DNA of 64,000 nt from Argopecten irradians (taxonomy: Eukaryota > Mollusca > Bivalvia > Pectinida > Pectinidae), in the NCBI RefSeq assembly GCF_041381155.1, contig NC_091135.1, forward strand, positions 3,303,620 through 3,367,619, written 5' to 3'. The position numbers and the translations under genes are program-made. The notes beneath the pieces are model-generated. The model searched no databases. It had not been told where the DNA came from and saw nothing but the letters and a program-made list of their open reading frames with translations. How positions within the stretch are numbered: the first letter of the stretch is position 1; each line of letters opens with the position of its first letter. Below are positions 48,800-62,489 of this stretch, piece after piece.

Positions 48800-48975
48800 C
48801 TGTGAATACGATCCCCTCTCATGTCAAGAACTTTATCGGAATGGTGATTCACGTCCAGGTCTCCATCGCCAACTGTCGAGTCGAACAGGTTGTACAAAAG
48901 TGTCGGACAAGCTTGAAATTGCGACAATAACATCGCGGTGTACGGCGGCAGTTCCATTACCTCCTCAGTAACCGT
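48800..48975 (-). pseudogene. Exon 1 of the inverted copy (start codon lost)
   Basis: ACG GTT replaces ATG GCT; a nine-base in-frame deletion removes LSG. The donor GTTGGT is kept. Confidence 0.75.
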
Positions 48976-49149
48976 TTTTGTTGGAAATGGTCTGAGTTCC
49001 TTCTTCTAAAACCCAAAAGGTTATGATGTGATATAATGTACTTTATATCACTCACAAAAGGTTTTAAAATACACTGTTATTATTGTACGACACGTTTGGC
49101 TGGTTTGGGTGTTAATTACAACTTCCTAGTTCAGATGAGGAGCCCTTAG

Positions 49150-49880
49150 AATCCTTAGCATTGGCATTTTTGATATAAGCTTTGACTGGAGTTCCAAATG
49201 CACCAAAGAGATTCAATTTACCTGCTTCAATTTTATATGGAAAGGCAAAATTGATCATAGATTATAATTGATTATAGTGAAGGGGGATTACACGTCACTC
49301 ATGTTGCGTCATTTTGTCAGGCATTGAAATGCTCCTTGATAAGTTAGCTCATGATTCCTTTACATTGCTCACCTTGGAAACCGTCAGTATTAGATAAGTT
49401 AGAGGTGTGTGGTGGAGATAATAGGATGCCAAAGAGGGACTTGTGAGAATTTCAAACGTTTTTATACCTTTTGGAAAGACATTTAATCTATAATGGTAGT
49501 ATTAAGTTAGGCAGAAATTCAGTTTTTATAGAATCCTGATATTGGTGTGCAAAAGATTTTTTTTATGATCTATTAAAGGATTAGAGAGTTTTGCCTTTTG
49601 AAAGGTTTAATGAAAGATGCTATGTCGATATTGATATAATTCTTTTAGAATATCATGACCTTATCAATGCCATACCAAAGGACTGGAAACGGATTCTCGG
49701 AGAGCAAAATAATGTACCAACATAGATTTCTTCAAATAAAGCGATAGACTACATCAAAAATAATGACAAAGAAACAAAATATTTCAAAGTATAATCAGAC
49801 AAATATCAAAATAACTAGAAATTGTCATAGACAATTTGGCGGGCTTTTCACTATATTTAGTTTACATTGCCGTCATTGCC
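49150..49880 (+). mobile_element. L1-like LINE relic, post-RT region
   Basis: In broken frames: CTKEIQFTCFNFIWKGKIDH, then GGLHVTHVASFCQALKCSLI and KLAHDSFTLLTLE, then FWSNPDIGVQKIFFYDLLKD-like and LEYHDLINAIPKDWKRIL. This is the conserved region after the RT in L1/Tx1-type elements. Many stops; dead. Confidence 0.65.
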
Positions 49881-50099
49881 AGGTAAGTTAAGAAATAGGT
49901 AATGCATGGGTTTTGAAGTTGTAACCAATAAATGACCTTGACTTTCAGCCCTGAATAAAAGTGTTTTAGTGAAGATCTGCATGATGTTGATCAGCCGAAG
50001 AGAACTCTCATCTTAATCCAATTCATATTTCCAAATTCGTTCGAGCAAATGATAACGAGATCGAATGCGCCTTAACGTCATCTGACTTGAGGTGTTGTT

Positions 50100-52090
50100 A
50101 AGTATATATACCCCGGTATGTATATTTAAACTCTGGACCTCTGTGACCTTGAACGTATGAAGACTCTTGTCATTTGGGTGATTGTTGAGTCATTTAAAGA
50201 TTTGAACATATTTGACTCATGTGACCTTGAATGCAAGTCAAGGCCTTCACCCCAGCATGGTACAGGCCCAGTATCAGTACATTAGACCTTCTGGTTATGG
50301 AGAAGTTTTTGGAATGAAAAGTTTACACATGGGGGGATTGCGCACGACGACGGACGAAGCGTGGTGACTATATGTCACCCTGATCCCTGAGGTCAGGCGA
50401 CCTCAAAAGTAAAAACCATCAAGTCCTTTATGATGTAATGAATATCTTTATTTTCCAATATTTCAATATTTGACCCCGTCACTTTGGGCTCAAAATCTTC
50501 AATTGTGCAAAATCTGTTCCCCTTTCAGCAAGGATGTGTCTGAAGAAATTTATGCAACATATGAATGGAGAAAATATATACATATGCAGCGATTGCAAGA
50601 AGAAAAAGGTTTTATTATAGGCCTAAGTATGCTCAATTAATGTGACAAATGTGTGAATACAAAGAACTATCTGTTCTTGCATGATCATTCTGGGAGAAAA
50701 TTGTAATAATTGCATCCAATGTATTTAAACACATTGTACTTGCAGAAATAAAACCATACTACAATTTTTCTATCTTCTGTATCAAACAAGTGCAAGTTCA
50801 AACATACCATTGGCATTTTTGTATTGTTCCAAATGAAATGCATAAGTACTAAAGGGATCTTTCTGAAATTTCATGTATAGGTTTCCCTTGGTCCCTTGTT
50901 ATTTATATTGCATTTTGGGACCAATCGGAAAACAACAACGCCGACAGGTGGAGGAAGCAGGGAAAGAAGGAAAAGTAGAGAAAAGATCAGTCTTACAAAG
51001 ATCCAATAAAGTTCACTCAATTGTGGGCGCCAAGATCCCTCTGGGATCTCTTGTTATAACAAGTTATTTTTAGAAAAACATTGCCCTGTAGATTATCTTC
51101 AAATAACATAATTGCATGAAAGCTGTAAAACCAATGATAAGTTAGTTATGACCATTTAAACAATTCATTTATGATATGTGTATTTGACCCCTGTGAACTT
51201 GAATATGGGTCAAGGTCATTCCTAGTATCTGACTTTATAGCCCATCCCCTGGGCATCTTATATATGAAATATGAAGATCCTAGACCTTACAGAACTTCAG
51301 GCGAAAAGTTTTCAAGTTTATTGTTAAAAACAGGACCTTTAACATTTGACCCTTACCGAAAACCGGAAGTTGCCATTTTTTGTAATAACATGTAGAGAGA
51401 AAAAGTTTACGCTGAAGATTATCTGCAAAAAATATTATTGGATGAAATCTGTGAAAAGAACTGTTAGTGAGTTATAAGCATTTTTAAATTTTCAGATATG
51501 ACGTCATAGCGGCCATTTTGTTTTTGATGAAGATGAAAATCATATCAAACTTTAGAGAACATTAGAGGGGTCTTTTCTATAGCAATTGCAGACTATATTA
51601 GTCATTCAGTTCGACAATATATAATGTTAAACATTTTGGCGGGAATTTAGCAAAGATCAGAGGATTGTTTTTCAAAATAGCATACAGCATTAACCGGAAG
51701 TGCTACCGAAAAATAAAAGACACCAAATTCATCAGAATGACATTCTGCATCGATATGTAAAAAGAAAATTCGCAAAATCATAAAAAAATAAAAATTCGTG
51801 AACTTTGACCCAAAGCGAACTTTTTTGTTTGACCTTTGACCTAATTGCTGTAATTGAATAAAAGTTAGTCTTTTATACGATCTACATAAAACAAAAAAAA
51901 AATTTGCTGTATCTTAAACGGTTTTTGAGTTATGGCTGTTTTAAACTCTTATATGACGTCATGGCGGCCTTCTTTTTTTACCTACTTAAAAATGTTGCGG
52001 TCACCCCTTCAACTCATGCCATACAATATAACAATAAGGCCATTGGCATACCTCTTACCATTTTGAAGATCTTTTGGACACAAAACAAAG
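50100..52090. repeat. Interspersed repeat mosaic with GTGACCTTGAA / GGTCAAGGTCATT motifs
   Basis: Repeated phrases include TGTGACCTTGAATGCAAGTC (50220), TGAACTTGAATATGGGTCAA (51192), ATGACGTCATAGCGGCC (51496), ATGACGTCATGGCGGCC (51953) and an ACGACGACGGACGA tract near 50346. The final part (52008-52080) resembles 21598-21668. Ends such as GATCCCTGAGGTCAGGCGACC suggest non-autonomous elements. No gene is seen. Confidence 0.5.
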
Positions 52091-52107
52091 TGTAGAAGAA
52101 TAATAAC

Positions 52108-53892
52108 AAGAGGCCCATGGGCCTTAGCGGTCACCTGATATCAGATACAGAATGAAACAAAGACATGCATATAAACACTATATATTTGCCCATCAGGCCC
52201 TTGAAGTCAGTCAGTGATTTTATAAATTTGACTTTTTAATCTATGAAGATTATTTGGTTACATCAAATCTGTGAATTCAGAAGTAAGACTTTTGAAATGT
52301 TATCCATTTTGACCCCTTTTGGCCCCACCCCTCTGGCCCCTGGAGGTCAGCCAGGACCAATTTGGATATGATGTTAAAATGCTATCTCAGGCTAATAATT
52401 CTAACCCAGATTGACTAATTTCCTATGAAAACTAAGCAAATAATGTTCCTAAATGTGTTTTTCCTATATAAACTATAGTAAACTTGACCCCCTCCCCAGA
52501 AGGGAAACATGAGACCCCAGGGTAATATCATTCACAATTTTTGTAAAGGACTTTAAGACCTTTCCATATATGCAGAGTATTTGATTCTACCAGTTCCAGA
52601 ATTTCAGAAGAAGATTTTTGAAGTTTTAACCTATTTGACCCGTTTTGGCCCCGCCCCTAAGGCTCCTGAGGATCAGTCATGGAAAATTTGGTAATAAGAT
52701 TCAATAGCCATCACATAGGGATAATTCTGACAACAATTGACTATAAATTTCCTATTATAATGACTAAATAATGCTCAAAAATGTGTTTTCCCTATATAAA
52801 CTACAGTAAACTTAACCCCCTCCCCAGGGGGAAACCTGAGACCCAAGGGTGATGTAATTCACAATTTTCATAAAACACCTTAAGACCTGTCCATCTATGA
52901 AGAGTATTTGATTCTACCATTTCCAGTATTTAAGAAGAAGATTTTTAAAGTTTTAGCCTATTTGCCCCTTTTGGCCCCACACCTCTGCCCCGAGGGGGTT
53001 GACCAGGGCCAACATAGATATAATATTAAAATGTTATCTCAGGCTAATAATTCTAAACAAGTTTGACTCATTTCCTATGAAAATTGAGCAAAAAATGTTC
53101 ATAAATGTGTTTTCTCTATATAAGCTATAGTAAACTTGACCCCCTCCCCAGGGGGAAACGTGAGACCCCAGGGTCATATAATTCACAATTTTCATAAAAC
53201 ACCTTAAGACCTGTCTATCTATGAAGAGTATTTGATTCTACCATTTCCAGTATTTAAGAAGAAGATTTTTGAAATTATAGCCTATTTGACCCCTTTTGAC
53301 CCCGACCCTAAGGCCCCTGGGGATCAGTCATGAAAAATTGGTTAATAGGATTCAATGGCCATCTCATACTGATAATTCTGACAATATTTGACTCATTTCC
53401 TATTACAAATGATCAAATAATACTCAAAAATGTGTTTTCCCTATATAAACTATAGTAAACTTAACCCCCTCCCCAGGGGGAAACCTGAGATCCCAGCATC
53501 ATATAATTCACAATTTTTGTAAAGGACCTTAGGACCTTTCTATCTATGAAGAGTATTTAATTCCATCACATCTGTGAGTGGAGAAGAAGATTTTTGAAAT
53601 TTTAGTCAATTTTTTAACCCCTTTTTTGGCCCCTCCCATAGCTCCCTGGGGTATGGGATGAGGGACCATATAATTCACAATTTTGATTGGCCTTATGCCT
53701 TAGAAGGTTTGTGCAAAATTTCATTGAAAATGCTTCAGCGGTTTTGGAGAAGAAGTCGAAAATGTAAATTGTTTACGGACATACGACGCACGACGCACGA
53801 CGCACGAGGGACGACGGACGACGCACGACGGGCGACGACGGACAAAAGGCGATTAGAATAGGTCACTTGAGACTTCGTCTCAGGTGATCTAA
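52108..53892. mobile_element. Non-autonomous element with four internal 325-bp tandem units
   Basis: Left end AACAAGAGGCCCATGGGCC with GGTCACCTGA; right end TCTCAGGTGATCTAAT, a short inverted repeat. Inside, TTTGACCCCTTTTGGCCCC recurs near 52309, 52633, 52960, 53285 and 53606, each followed by CTATATAAACTATAGTAAAC and CCCCAGGGGGAAACCTGAGA. A GACGACGGACGACGCACG tract sits just before the right end. Family not identified. Confidence 0.6.
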
Positions 53893-54055
53893 TAAAAAAA
53901 CAGAACAAAAACAATAGGTCTTTTCACAGGTCTTTTCAGGTGAAAAGCCCTAATAAAAACAGAACAAAAACAATAGGTCTTTTCACCATCACCACATGGT
54001 GAAAAGCCCTAAAACAGAAACAAAAACAATAGGTCTTTTCACCACATGGTGAAAA
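53893..54055. repeat. Three tandem hairpin units
   Basis: AACAGAACAAAAACAATAGG then TCTTTTCACC...GGTGAAAAGCC, three times. Each unit contains a stem of about 9 bases with a 4-18 base loop. Confidence 0.8.
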
Positions 54056-54104
54056 GCCATAATTCTTAACCTGGTAATTGCGGTTCATTGACGACTCGAT
54101 ATTA

Positions 54105-54367
54105 TTACAGGGTCTGGTCAAGTTCGTCATTTGATAACAGTTCAGAACGCTTTCGAGAAGGATGACCTTGCCGAGGATGACCTTGCCGAGAGATGACCTT
54201 GACGATGACCACTCAGTGGTTGTGTCCTTCTCTGAGGGGCTAATGGGTTTGGTAAGGCACATCAAATGCGGTTCGAGACGGTATGAGTACGTAGAAAACG
54301 TTATAGGAAGGTTCCTGAAATCTTGCTTCTTATCGATGCACGTCACCTTCCTGTAGATTTTGTGGGC
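54105..54367 (-). pseudogene. Exon 5 of a third gene copy, frameshifted
   Basis: Begins AHKIYRKVTCIDKKQDF after a TTGTAG acceptor, then an extra base near ACGTTTTCTACG shifts the frame before HTVSN-equivalent codons. The stop codon pair of the other copies is still visible at 54102-54107. Sequence is roughly 88-90% like both other copies by eye. Confidence 0.75.
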
Positions 54368-54579
54368 CTACAAAAAAACATGCAAATTTTAATGTATGAC
54401 TAAAATAAGTGTAAAATTGTTTCCAACATGTGTTTTGTATTTTCATATACTCTACAAAATATTACTGAAGTTGATTCGGGTTATCTCGGTATGTCTCGAT
54501 CTCAGGAATCCTATAGAAATCATTCCCCACATTGCCTCAATTCCACCAATATACTGTACTGGAGACACCAAGTTCTTTC

Positions 54580-57500
54580 GGTTAACATCGCCATATATAC
54601 TTACCACATAACAGGGACCTTCGAGTAACATCGCAATATTTACTTACCACACAACAGGGACCTATCGAGTAACATCGCCATATATACTTACCACACAACA
54701 GGGACCTTGGAGTAACATCGCCATATATACTTACCGCAGAACAGGGATCTTCGAGTAACATCACCAATATATACTTACCCACACAACAGGGACCTCTCGA
54801 GTAACATCGAAATATATACTTACCACACAACAGGGACCTCTCGAGTAACATCGCCATATATACTTACCACACAACAGGGACCTTCGAGTAACATCACCAT
54901 ATATACTTACCACACAACAGGGACCTATCGAGTAACATCGCCATATATACTTACCACACAACAGGGACCTCTCGAGTAACATCGCCATATATACTTACCA
55001 CACAACAGGGACCTTCGAGTAACATCACCATATATACTTACACACAACAGGGACCTATCGAGTAACATCGCCATATATACTTACCACACAACAGGGACCT
55101 CTCGAGTAACATCGCAATATATATCTTACCACACAACAGGGACTTCTCTAGTAACATCGCCATATATACTTAACACACAACAGGGACCTACCGAGTAACA
55201 ATGTCGCAATATATACTATACCACAACAACAGGGACCTATTGAGTAACATCGCCATAATATACTTACCACACAAACAGGGACCTCTCGAGTAACATCGCC
55301 ATATATACTTACCACACAACAGGGACCTTCGAGTCACATCGCAATATATACTTACCACACGACAGGGACCTATCGAGTAAACATCGCCATATATACTTAC
55401 CACACAACAGGGACCTACCGAGTAACATCGCCATATATACTTACCACACAACAGGGACCTCTCGAGTAACATCGCCATATATACTTACCACACAACAGGG
55501 ACCATCTCGTAGTAACATCGCCATATATACTTACCACACAACAGGGACCTACCGAGTAACATCGCAATCCATATATACTTACCACACAACAGGGACCTCT
55601 CGAGTAACATCGCCATATATACTTACCACACAACAGGGACCTCTCGAGTAACATCGCCATATATACTTACCACACAACAGGGACCTATTGAGACACATCG
55701 CAATATATACTTACCACACGACAGGGACCTATCGAGTAACATCGCCATATATACTTACCACACAACAGGGAACTTCGAGTAACATCGCAATATATACTTA
55801 CCACACAACAGGGACCTCTCGAGTAATATCGCCATATATATACTTACCACACAACAGGGGACCTCTCGAGTAACATCGCCATATATACTTACCACACAAC
55901 AGGGACCATCTCGAGTAACATCGCCATATATACTTACCACACAACAGGGACTTCTCGAGTAACATCGCCATATATACTTACCACACAACGGGACCTTCGA
56001 GTCACATCGCCATATATACTTACCACACAACAGGGACCTATTGAGTATATCGCCATATATACTTACCACAAAACAGGGACCTCTCGGTTAACATCGCCAT
56101 ATATACTTACCACACAACAGGGACCTTCGAGTCACATCGCCATATATACTTACCACACAACAGGGACCCTTCGAGTCACATCGCCATATATACTTACCAC
56201 ACGACAGGGACCTTCGAGTAACATCGCCATATATACTTACCACACAACAGGGACCTCTCGAGTAACATCGCCATATATACTTACCACACAACAGGACCTT
56301 CGAGTAACATCGCCACATATACTTACCACACAACAGGGACCTACCGAGTAACATCGCAATATATATACTTACCACACAACAGGGACCTATCGAGTAACAT
56401 CGCCATATATACTTACCACACAACAGGGACCTTTCGAGTAACATCGCCATATATACTTACCACACACAACAGGGACGAATATATACTCTCGAGTAACATC
56501 GCCATATATACCACAAAACAGGACTTCTCGTAACTTACCACACAACAGGGACCTTCGAGTCACATCGCAATATATACTTACCACACGACAGGGACCTATC
56601 GAGTAACATCGCCATATATACTTACCACACAACAGGGAACTTCGAGTAACATCGCAATATATACTTACCACACAACAGGGACCTCTCGAGTAACATCGCC
56701 ATATATACTTACCACACAACGTGGAACCTTCGAGTAACATCGCCATATATACTTACCACACAACAGGGACCATTCGAGTAACATCGCCATATATACTTAC
56801 CACACAACAGGAGACCTCTCGAGTAACATCGTATACAACCACAAACAGGACCACATCGCCATATATATACTTACCACACAACAGGGACCTCTCGAGATAA
56901 CATCGCCATATATACTTACACACACAACAGGGACCTCTCGAGTAACATCGCCATATATATACTTACCACACAACAGGGACCTATTGAGTAATATCGCCAT
57001 ATATACTTACCACAAAACTTCGGGACCTCTCGGTTAACATCGCCATATATACTTACCACACAACAGGGTTCTTCGAGTCACATCGCCATATATACTTACC
57101 ACACAACACAACAGGGACCATTCGAGTCACATCGCCATATATACTTACCACACGACAGGGACCTTCGAGTAACATCGCCATATATACTTACCACACAACA
57201 GGGACCTCTCGAGTAACATCGCCATATATACTTACGCACACAACAGGACCTTCGAGTAACATCGCCACATATACTTACCACACACAACAGGGACCTTCGA
57301 TGTGAAACATCGCAATATATATACTTACCACACAACAGGTACCTCTCGAGTAACATCGCCATATATACTTACCACAAAACAGGGACCTCTCGAGTAATAT
57401 CGCCATATATACTTACCACACAACAGGGACCTTCGAGTCACATCGCCATATACACTTACCACACAACAGGGACCTCTCGAGTAACATCGCAATATATACT

Positions 57501-60500
57501 TACCCACACAACAGGGACCTTCGAGTAACATCGCCATATATACTTACCACACAACAGGGAACTTCGAGTAACATCGCCATATATACTTACCACACAACAG
57601 GAACTTCGAGTAACATCGCCATATATACTTACCACACTGAACAGGAACTTCCGAGTAACATCGCAACTTATATACTTACCACACAACAGGACCTTCGAGT
57701 AACATCGCCATATATACTTACCACACAACAGGGACCTCTCGAGTAACATCGCCATAAATACTTACCACACAACAGGGACCTCTCGAGTAACATCGCCATA
57801 TATACTTAGCACACAACAGGGACCTCTCGAGTAACATCGCCATATATACTTACCACACAACAGGACCTCTCGAGTAACATCGCCATATATACTTACCACA
57901 CAACAGGGGACCTCTCGAGTAACATCGCCATATATACTTACCACACAACAGGGACCTCTCGAGTAACATCGCAATATATACTTACCACACAACAGGGACC
58001 TCTCGAGTAACATCGCCATATATACTTACCACACAACAGGGACCTTCGAGTAACATCGCCATATATACTTACCACACAACAGGGACCTCTCAAGTAACAT
58101 CGCAATGAATATACTTACCACACAACAGGACCTTCGAGTAACATCGCAATATATACTTACCACACAACAGGGACCTCTCGAGTAACATCGCCATATATAC
58201 TTACCACACAACAGGGACCTCTCGAGTAATATCGCCATATATACTTACCACACAACAGGGAACTTCGAGTAACATCGCAATATATACTTACCAGACAACA
58301 GGGACCTTCGAGTAACATCGCCATATATACTTACCACACAACAGGGACCTCTCGAGTAACAACGCCATATATACTTACCACACAACACCTTCGGACCCTC
58401 TCGAGTAATATCGCCATATATACTTACCACACAACAGGACCCTCTCGAGTAACATCGCACATATATACTTACCACACAACAGGGACCTCTCGAGTAACAT
58501 CGCCATATATACTTACCACACAACAGGGACCTCTCGAGTAAACATCGCCATATATACTTACCACACAACAGGGACCTCTCGAGTAAAGTATCGCCATAAA
58601 TAATACTTACCACACAACAGGGACCTCCGAGATCGCCATCTCAACAGGACCTTCGAGTAACATCGCCATAATATACTGGTACCACACAACAGGGACCTTC
58701 GGTAAACATCGCCATATATACTTACCACACAACAGGGACCTAGCTCAAGTAACATCGGCAATATATTACTTACCACACAACAGGGACCTTCGAGTAACAT
58801 CGCCATATATACTTACCACACAACAGGGACCTATCGAGTAACATCGACCATATATACTTACCACACAACAGGGACCTCTCGAGTAATATCGCCATATATA
58901 CTTACCACACAATAGGGACCTTCGAGTAACATCGCAATATATACTTACCACACAACAGGGACCTCTCGAGTAACATCGTGCCATATATACTTTACCACAC
59001 AACAGGGACCTCTCGAGTAATATCGCCATATATACTTACCACACAAACAGGGACCTCTCGAGTAATATCGCCATATATACTTACCAACACAACAGGGACC
59101 TTCGAGTAGTATCGCCCCATATATACTTACCACACAACAGGGACCTTCGAGTAAAACATCGCCAAATATACTTAACCACACAACAGGGACTTCGAGTAAC
59201 ATCGCCATATATAACCTTACATGTACCACACAACAGGGACCTTCGAGTAACATCGCCATATAGACTTACACAATACAGGGACCTCTCGAGTAATTATCGC
59301 CATATATACTTACCACACAACAGGGACCTCTCGAGTAACAACGCCATATATACTTTCCACACAACAGGGACCTCTCGAGCAACATCGCCATATATACTTA
59401 CCACACAACAGGGACCTCTCGGTATAACATTCGCCATATATACTTTACTTGGACCACACAACAGGGACCTTCGAGTAACATCGCCATATATACTTACCAC
59501 ACAACAGGGGACCTCTCGATAACATCGCCATATATACTTACCACACAACAGGGACCATTTGAGTAACATCGCCATATATACTTACCACACAACAGGGACC
59601 TCTCGAGTAATATCGCAGCCATATAATACTTACCACACAACAGAACCATCGGAGTAACATCGCCATAAATACTTACCACACAACAGTTACCTTCGAGTAC
59701 ACGCATATATACTTACACACACAACAGGGACCCTCTCGGTTAACATCGCCATATATACTTACCCACACAAAGGGATCCGCTCGAGTAGCTATCGCCATAA
59801 TCTACTTACCACACAACCCCCAGGGACCTTCGAGTAACATCGCCATATATACTTACCACACAACAGGGACCTCTCGAGTATACATCGCCATATAGTACTT
59901 ACCACACAACAGGGACCTCTCGAGTAACATCGAGCCATATATACTTACCACAGCAACAGGGACCTCTCGAGTAACACTTCGCACATATATACTTACCACA
60001 CAACAGGGACCTCTCGTAACATCGCCCATATATACTACCACAAAACAGGGACCTCTCGCGTTAACAATCGCCATATATACTTACCACACAACAGGGACCT
60101 CTCGAGAGTAACATCGCGCCATAATATACTTACCACACAACAGGGACCCTCTCGAGTAACATCGCCATATATACTTACCACACAACAGGGACCTCTCCGA
60201 GTAACATCGCCATATATACTTACCACACACCCCAACAGGGACCTTCGAGTAACATCGCCATATATACTTACCACACAACAGGGACCTCTCGAGTAACATC
60301 AGCCATATATACTTACCACACAACAGGGACTTCTCTCGGTTAACCATCGACCTTCGGATCCATATATACTTTACCACACACAACAGGGACCGTCTCGGAT
60401 AACATCGCAATATATACTTACCACACAACAGGTCCCTTCGAGTAACATCGCCATATATACTTACCACACAACAGGGACCTCTCGAGCTAACTCGCCTTAA

Positions 60501-60925
60501 ATCTACCAAACAACAGGGACCTCTCGAGTAACATCGCCATATATACTTACCACACAACAGGGGACCTTCGAGTAACAATCGCCATATATACTTACCACAC
60601 AACAGGGACCTTGAGTAACATCGCCATATATACTTACCACACAACAGGGACCTCACGAGTAACATCGCAATATATACTTACCACACAACAGGGACCACTC
60701 GATGTCAGTACCACACAACATCGCCATATATACTTACCACACAACAGGGACCTTCTCGAGTCAACATCGCCATATATACTTACCACACAACAGGGACCTT
60801 CGAGTAACATCGCCATATATACTTACCACACAACAGGGACCATCGAGTAAACATCGCCCATACTTACCCTTACTTACAACACCAAAACAGGGACCTCTCA
60901 GTAGTAAACATCGCCATATATACTT
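54580..60925 (-). repeat. Splice-donor minisatellite, giant form (about 146 units of 43-44 bp)
   Basis: Same unit as 40590-41946, but the 44-base CTCTCGAG variant dominates and many units have single-base insertions or deletions or short foreign bits (near 56470-56530, 56830-56860, 58630-58660, 60330-60360). Left edge abuts the intron 4 remnant of the third copy. The right edge joins a scrap of exon 3, with exon 4 missing. Confidence 0.9.
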
Positions 60926-61643
60926 ACCTATAGATACAGTCACTTACCACACATGTTATACCAACACTACACAAAGAAAGTTGTAAAACAAAAATAAGGC
61001 ACACAAACTCGCCAATGCTATCCTGGTGTTATATTCATAAAGAGGACAATTCACTTTAAGAGTACACGATAAAATTTGCCACATATATAAGAAACAAACC
61101 ATTTCTCAATCGCTCTCATTTCTCAAATCGCTCTAACAGTAGCATGTTTACATTGTTAGTTGCAGATGATTTTAGAAACGCATCAGTACCAATAACAACA
61201 GTATGTGATCATGCCTTCCCTAACTTAGCATTTCTATGGAGCAGCAGTCGCATATGGCAAGCTATAATATCCTCTACTAATCGTAACAAAGCAAAGCTCA
61301 ACTCTCAGCTGCCAACACCAAACGTTTTACAAGATTTCCCAATCAAACTACCTTCTTTTAACTAGCAGAATATCCAATTTTCAAACAACTATCTTTTCCG
61401 TTTCAATTAGTTGGTAGACTATGTAGGCCAATCGTGCAGACGTGTATACTATGTCAAAAAAGTGTTTATACATGCGATTCATCGATATTGCAGTCAATTA
61501 CAATATGAAGGAACCGATATGCACTCTACAATCCAGCTGAAGAACCTTATTTAACGTTAGTCCCATATAAAATAATAAACAGCTAGAGCATATAATCTAA
61601 TGTTAGTTTCATATATATTGTTAACTGGCTGGGAATACACCTT

Positions 61644-61833
61644 ATTTGGTTTGATTTTATTAGTTAAACGCCCTATTAAAAGCCATGGTCATGTAAAGAC
61701 GGGACAGGTTTTACCACTGGTGGAGGAAAGCCGGAGTACCTGGAAGAAAACCATCGACCAGTGGTCGGTACCTAGCAACTGCCCCACATGGGATTCAAAA
61801 TCGCAACTCAGAGGTGGAGGGCTTGTGGTAATT
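61644..61833 (-). mobile_element. 5'-truncated SINE (third copy)
   Basis: Same truncated element as 43423-43612, carried along by the duplication. Confidence 0.75.
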
Positions 61834-62489
61834 GTAGTGTCACCAACAGTTAATTGAACTGACATAACCGTAACCGGACAGCATCTAATTCCAGACAGAG
61901 CCCGTTTGATTGTCCGGTACCTGATAACACACCAAATAATTGTCCAGGCCTTGTTGTTTTAGACAAGGCAGTTCCCACCAGTACCCAGGCGAATAAACAT
62001 GTACATAGTGTATTCTATGGAGTCTGTTGTCATTATACAAAACAACGAGATATAACAGTAATATGTCGGGAATTCATAATTTAATGTCAGTTCTACATAC
62101 AAGTTAGACAGCTGGAATACCTAATTTATTGTTATTAAATATGTGAGGTAAGGAGAGACAACTCTAATATAAAAAAATCGGTAGAAGGGAGACTACTCCG
62201 TATCATCTATTCTGACATTCTATTACAAATTGATATAAATGCTTTCTTGCTTTTAATAATTTCAGTGGTACACATATTATGTAATGGTATTTGTTAATAT
62301 GTACTTTCTTCTTTTTTTTACATTTTTAAATTTAACTTCGAATCAATCCATAATTAGTTTTAAGGAGTATGAAAAACACAATAGTATTAAAATTGATATC
62401 AACAACAAGGGGAGCTACCTCTCACATATACTTGAGTGATAAAAGAGTAATTATAAATAAATACATGTAGTTCTTAGCCTAAGTCACAG

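Larger units (their letters stand above)
40113..48975 (-). pseudogene. Inverted second copy of the five-exon gene, disabled
   Basis: Exons on the minus strand: 48800-48975, 47026-47164, 42674-42786, 41947-42162, 40113-40373, all with GT-AG borders. Two lesions are seen. The ATG has become ACG (48973-48975), although an in-frame ATG follows six codons on. Exon 2 lacks one A just before its donor (139 against 140 bases), so exon 3 is read out of frame and meets TGA after 17 codons. Exon 1 also lacks nine bases (codons for Leu-Ser-Gly). Exons 4 and 5 are otherwise open with many amino-acid changes. A sequencing error in exon 2 could explain the deletion but not the lost ATG. Probably a young pseudogene. 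Confidence 0.75.
33690..49145 (-). repeat. Right arm of the large inverted duplication
   Basis: Reverse complement of the left arm, 15.5 kb against 8.9 kb. The excess comes from longer minisatellites, an L1-like LINE at 44260-45660 and a SINE at 38882-39113. Confidence 0.85.

Noticed and set aside
54582..60986. Many frames with CGKYIWRCYS and CCVVSIYGDVTR repeats
   Set aside because: Produced by the 43/44-bp donor minisatellite cycling through frames; no start context or unique sequence.
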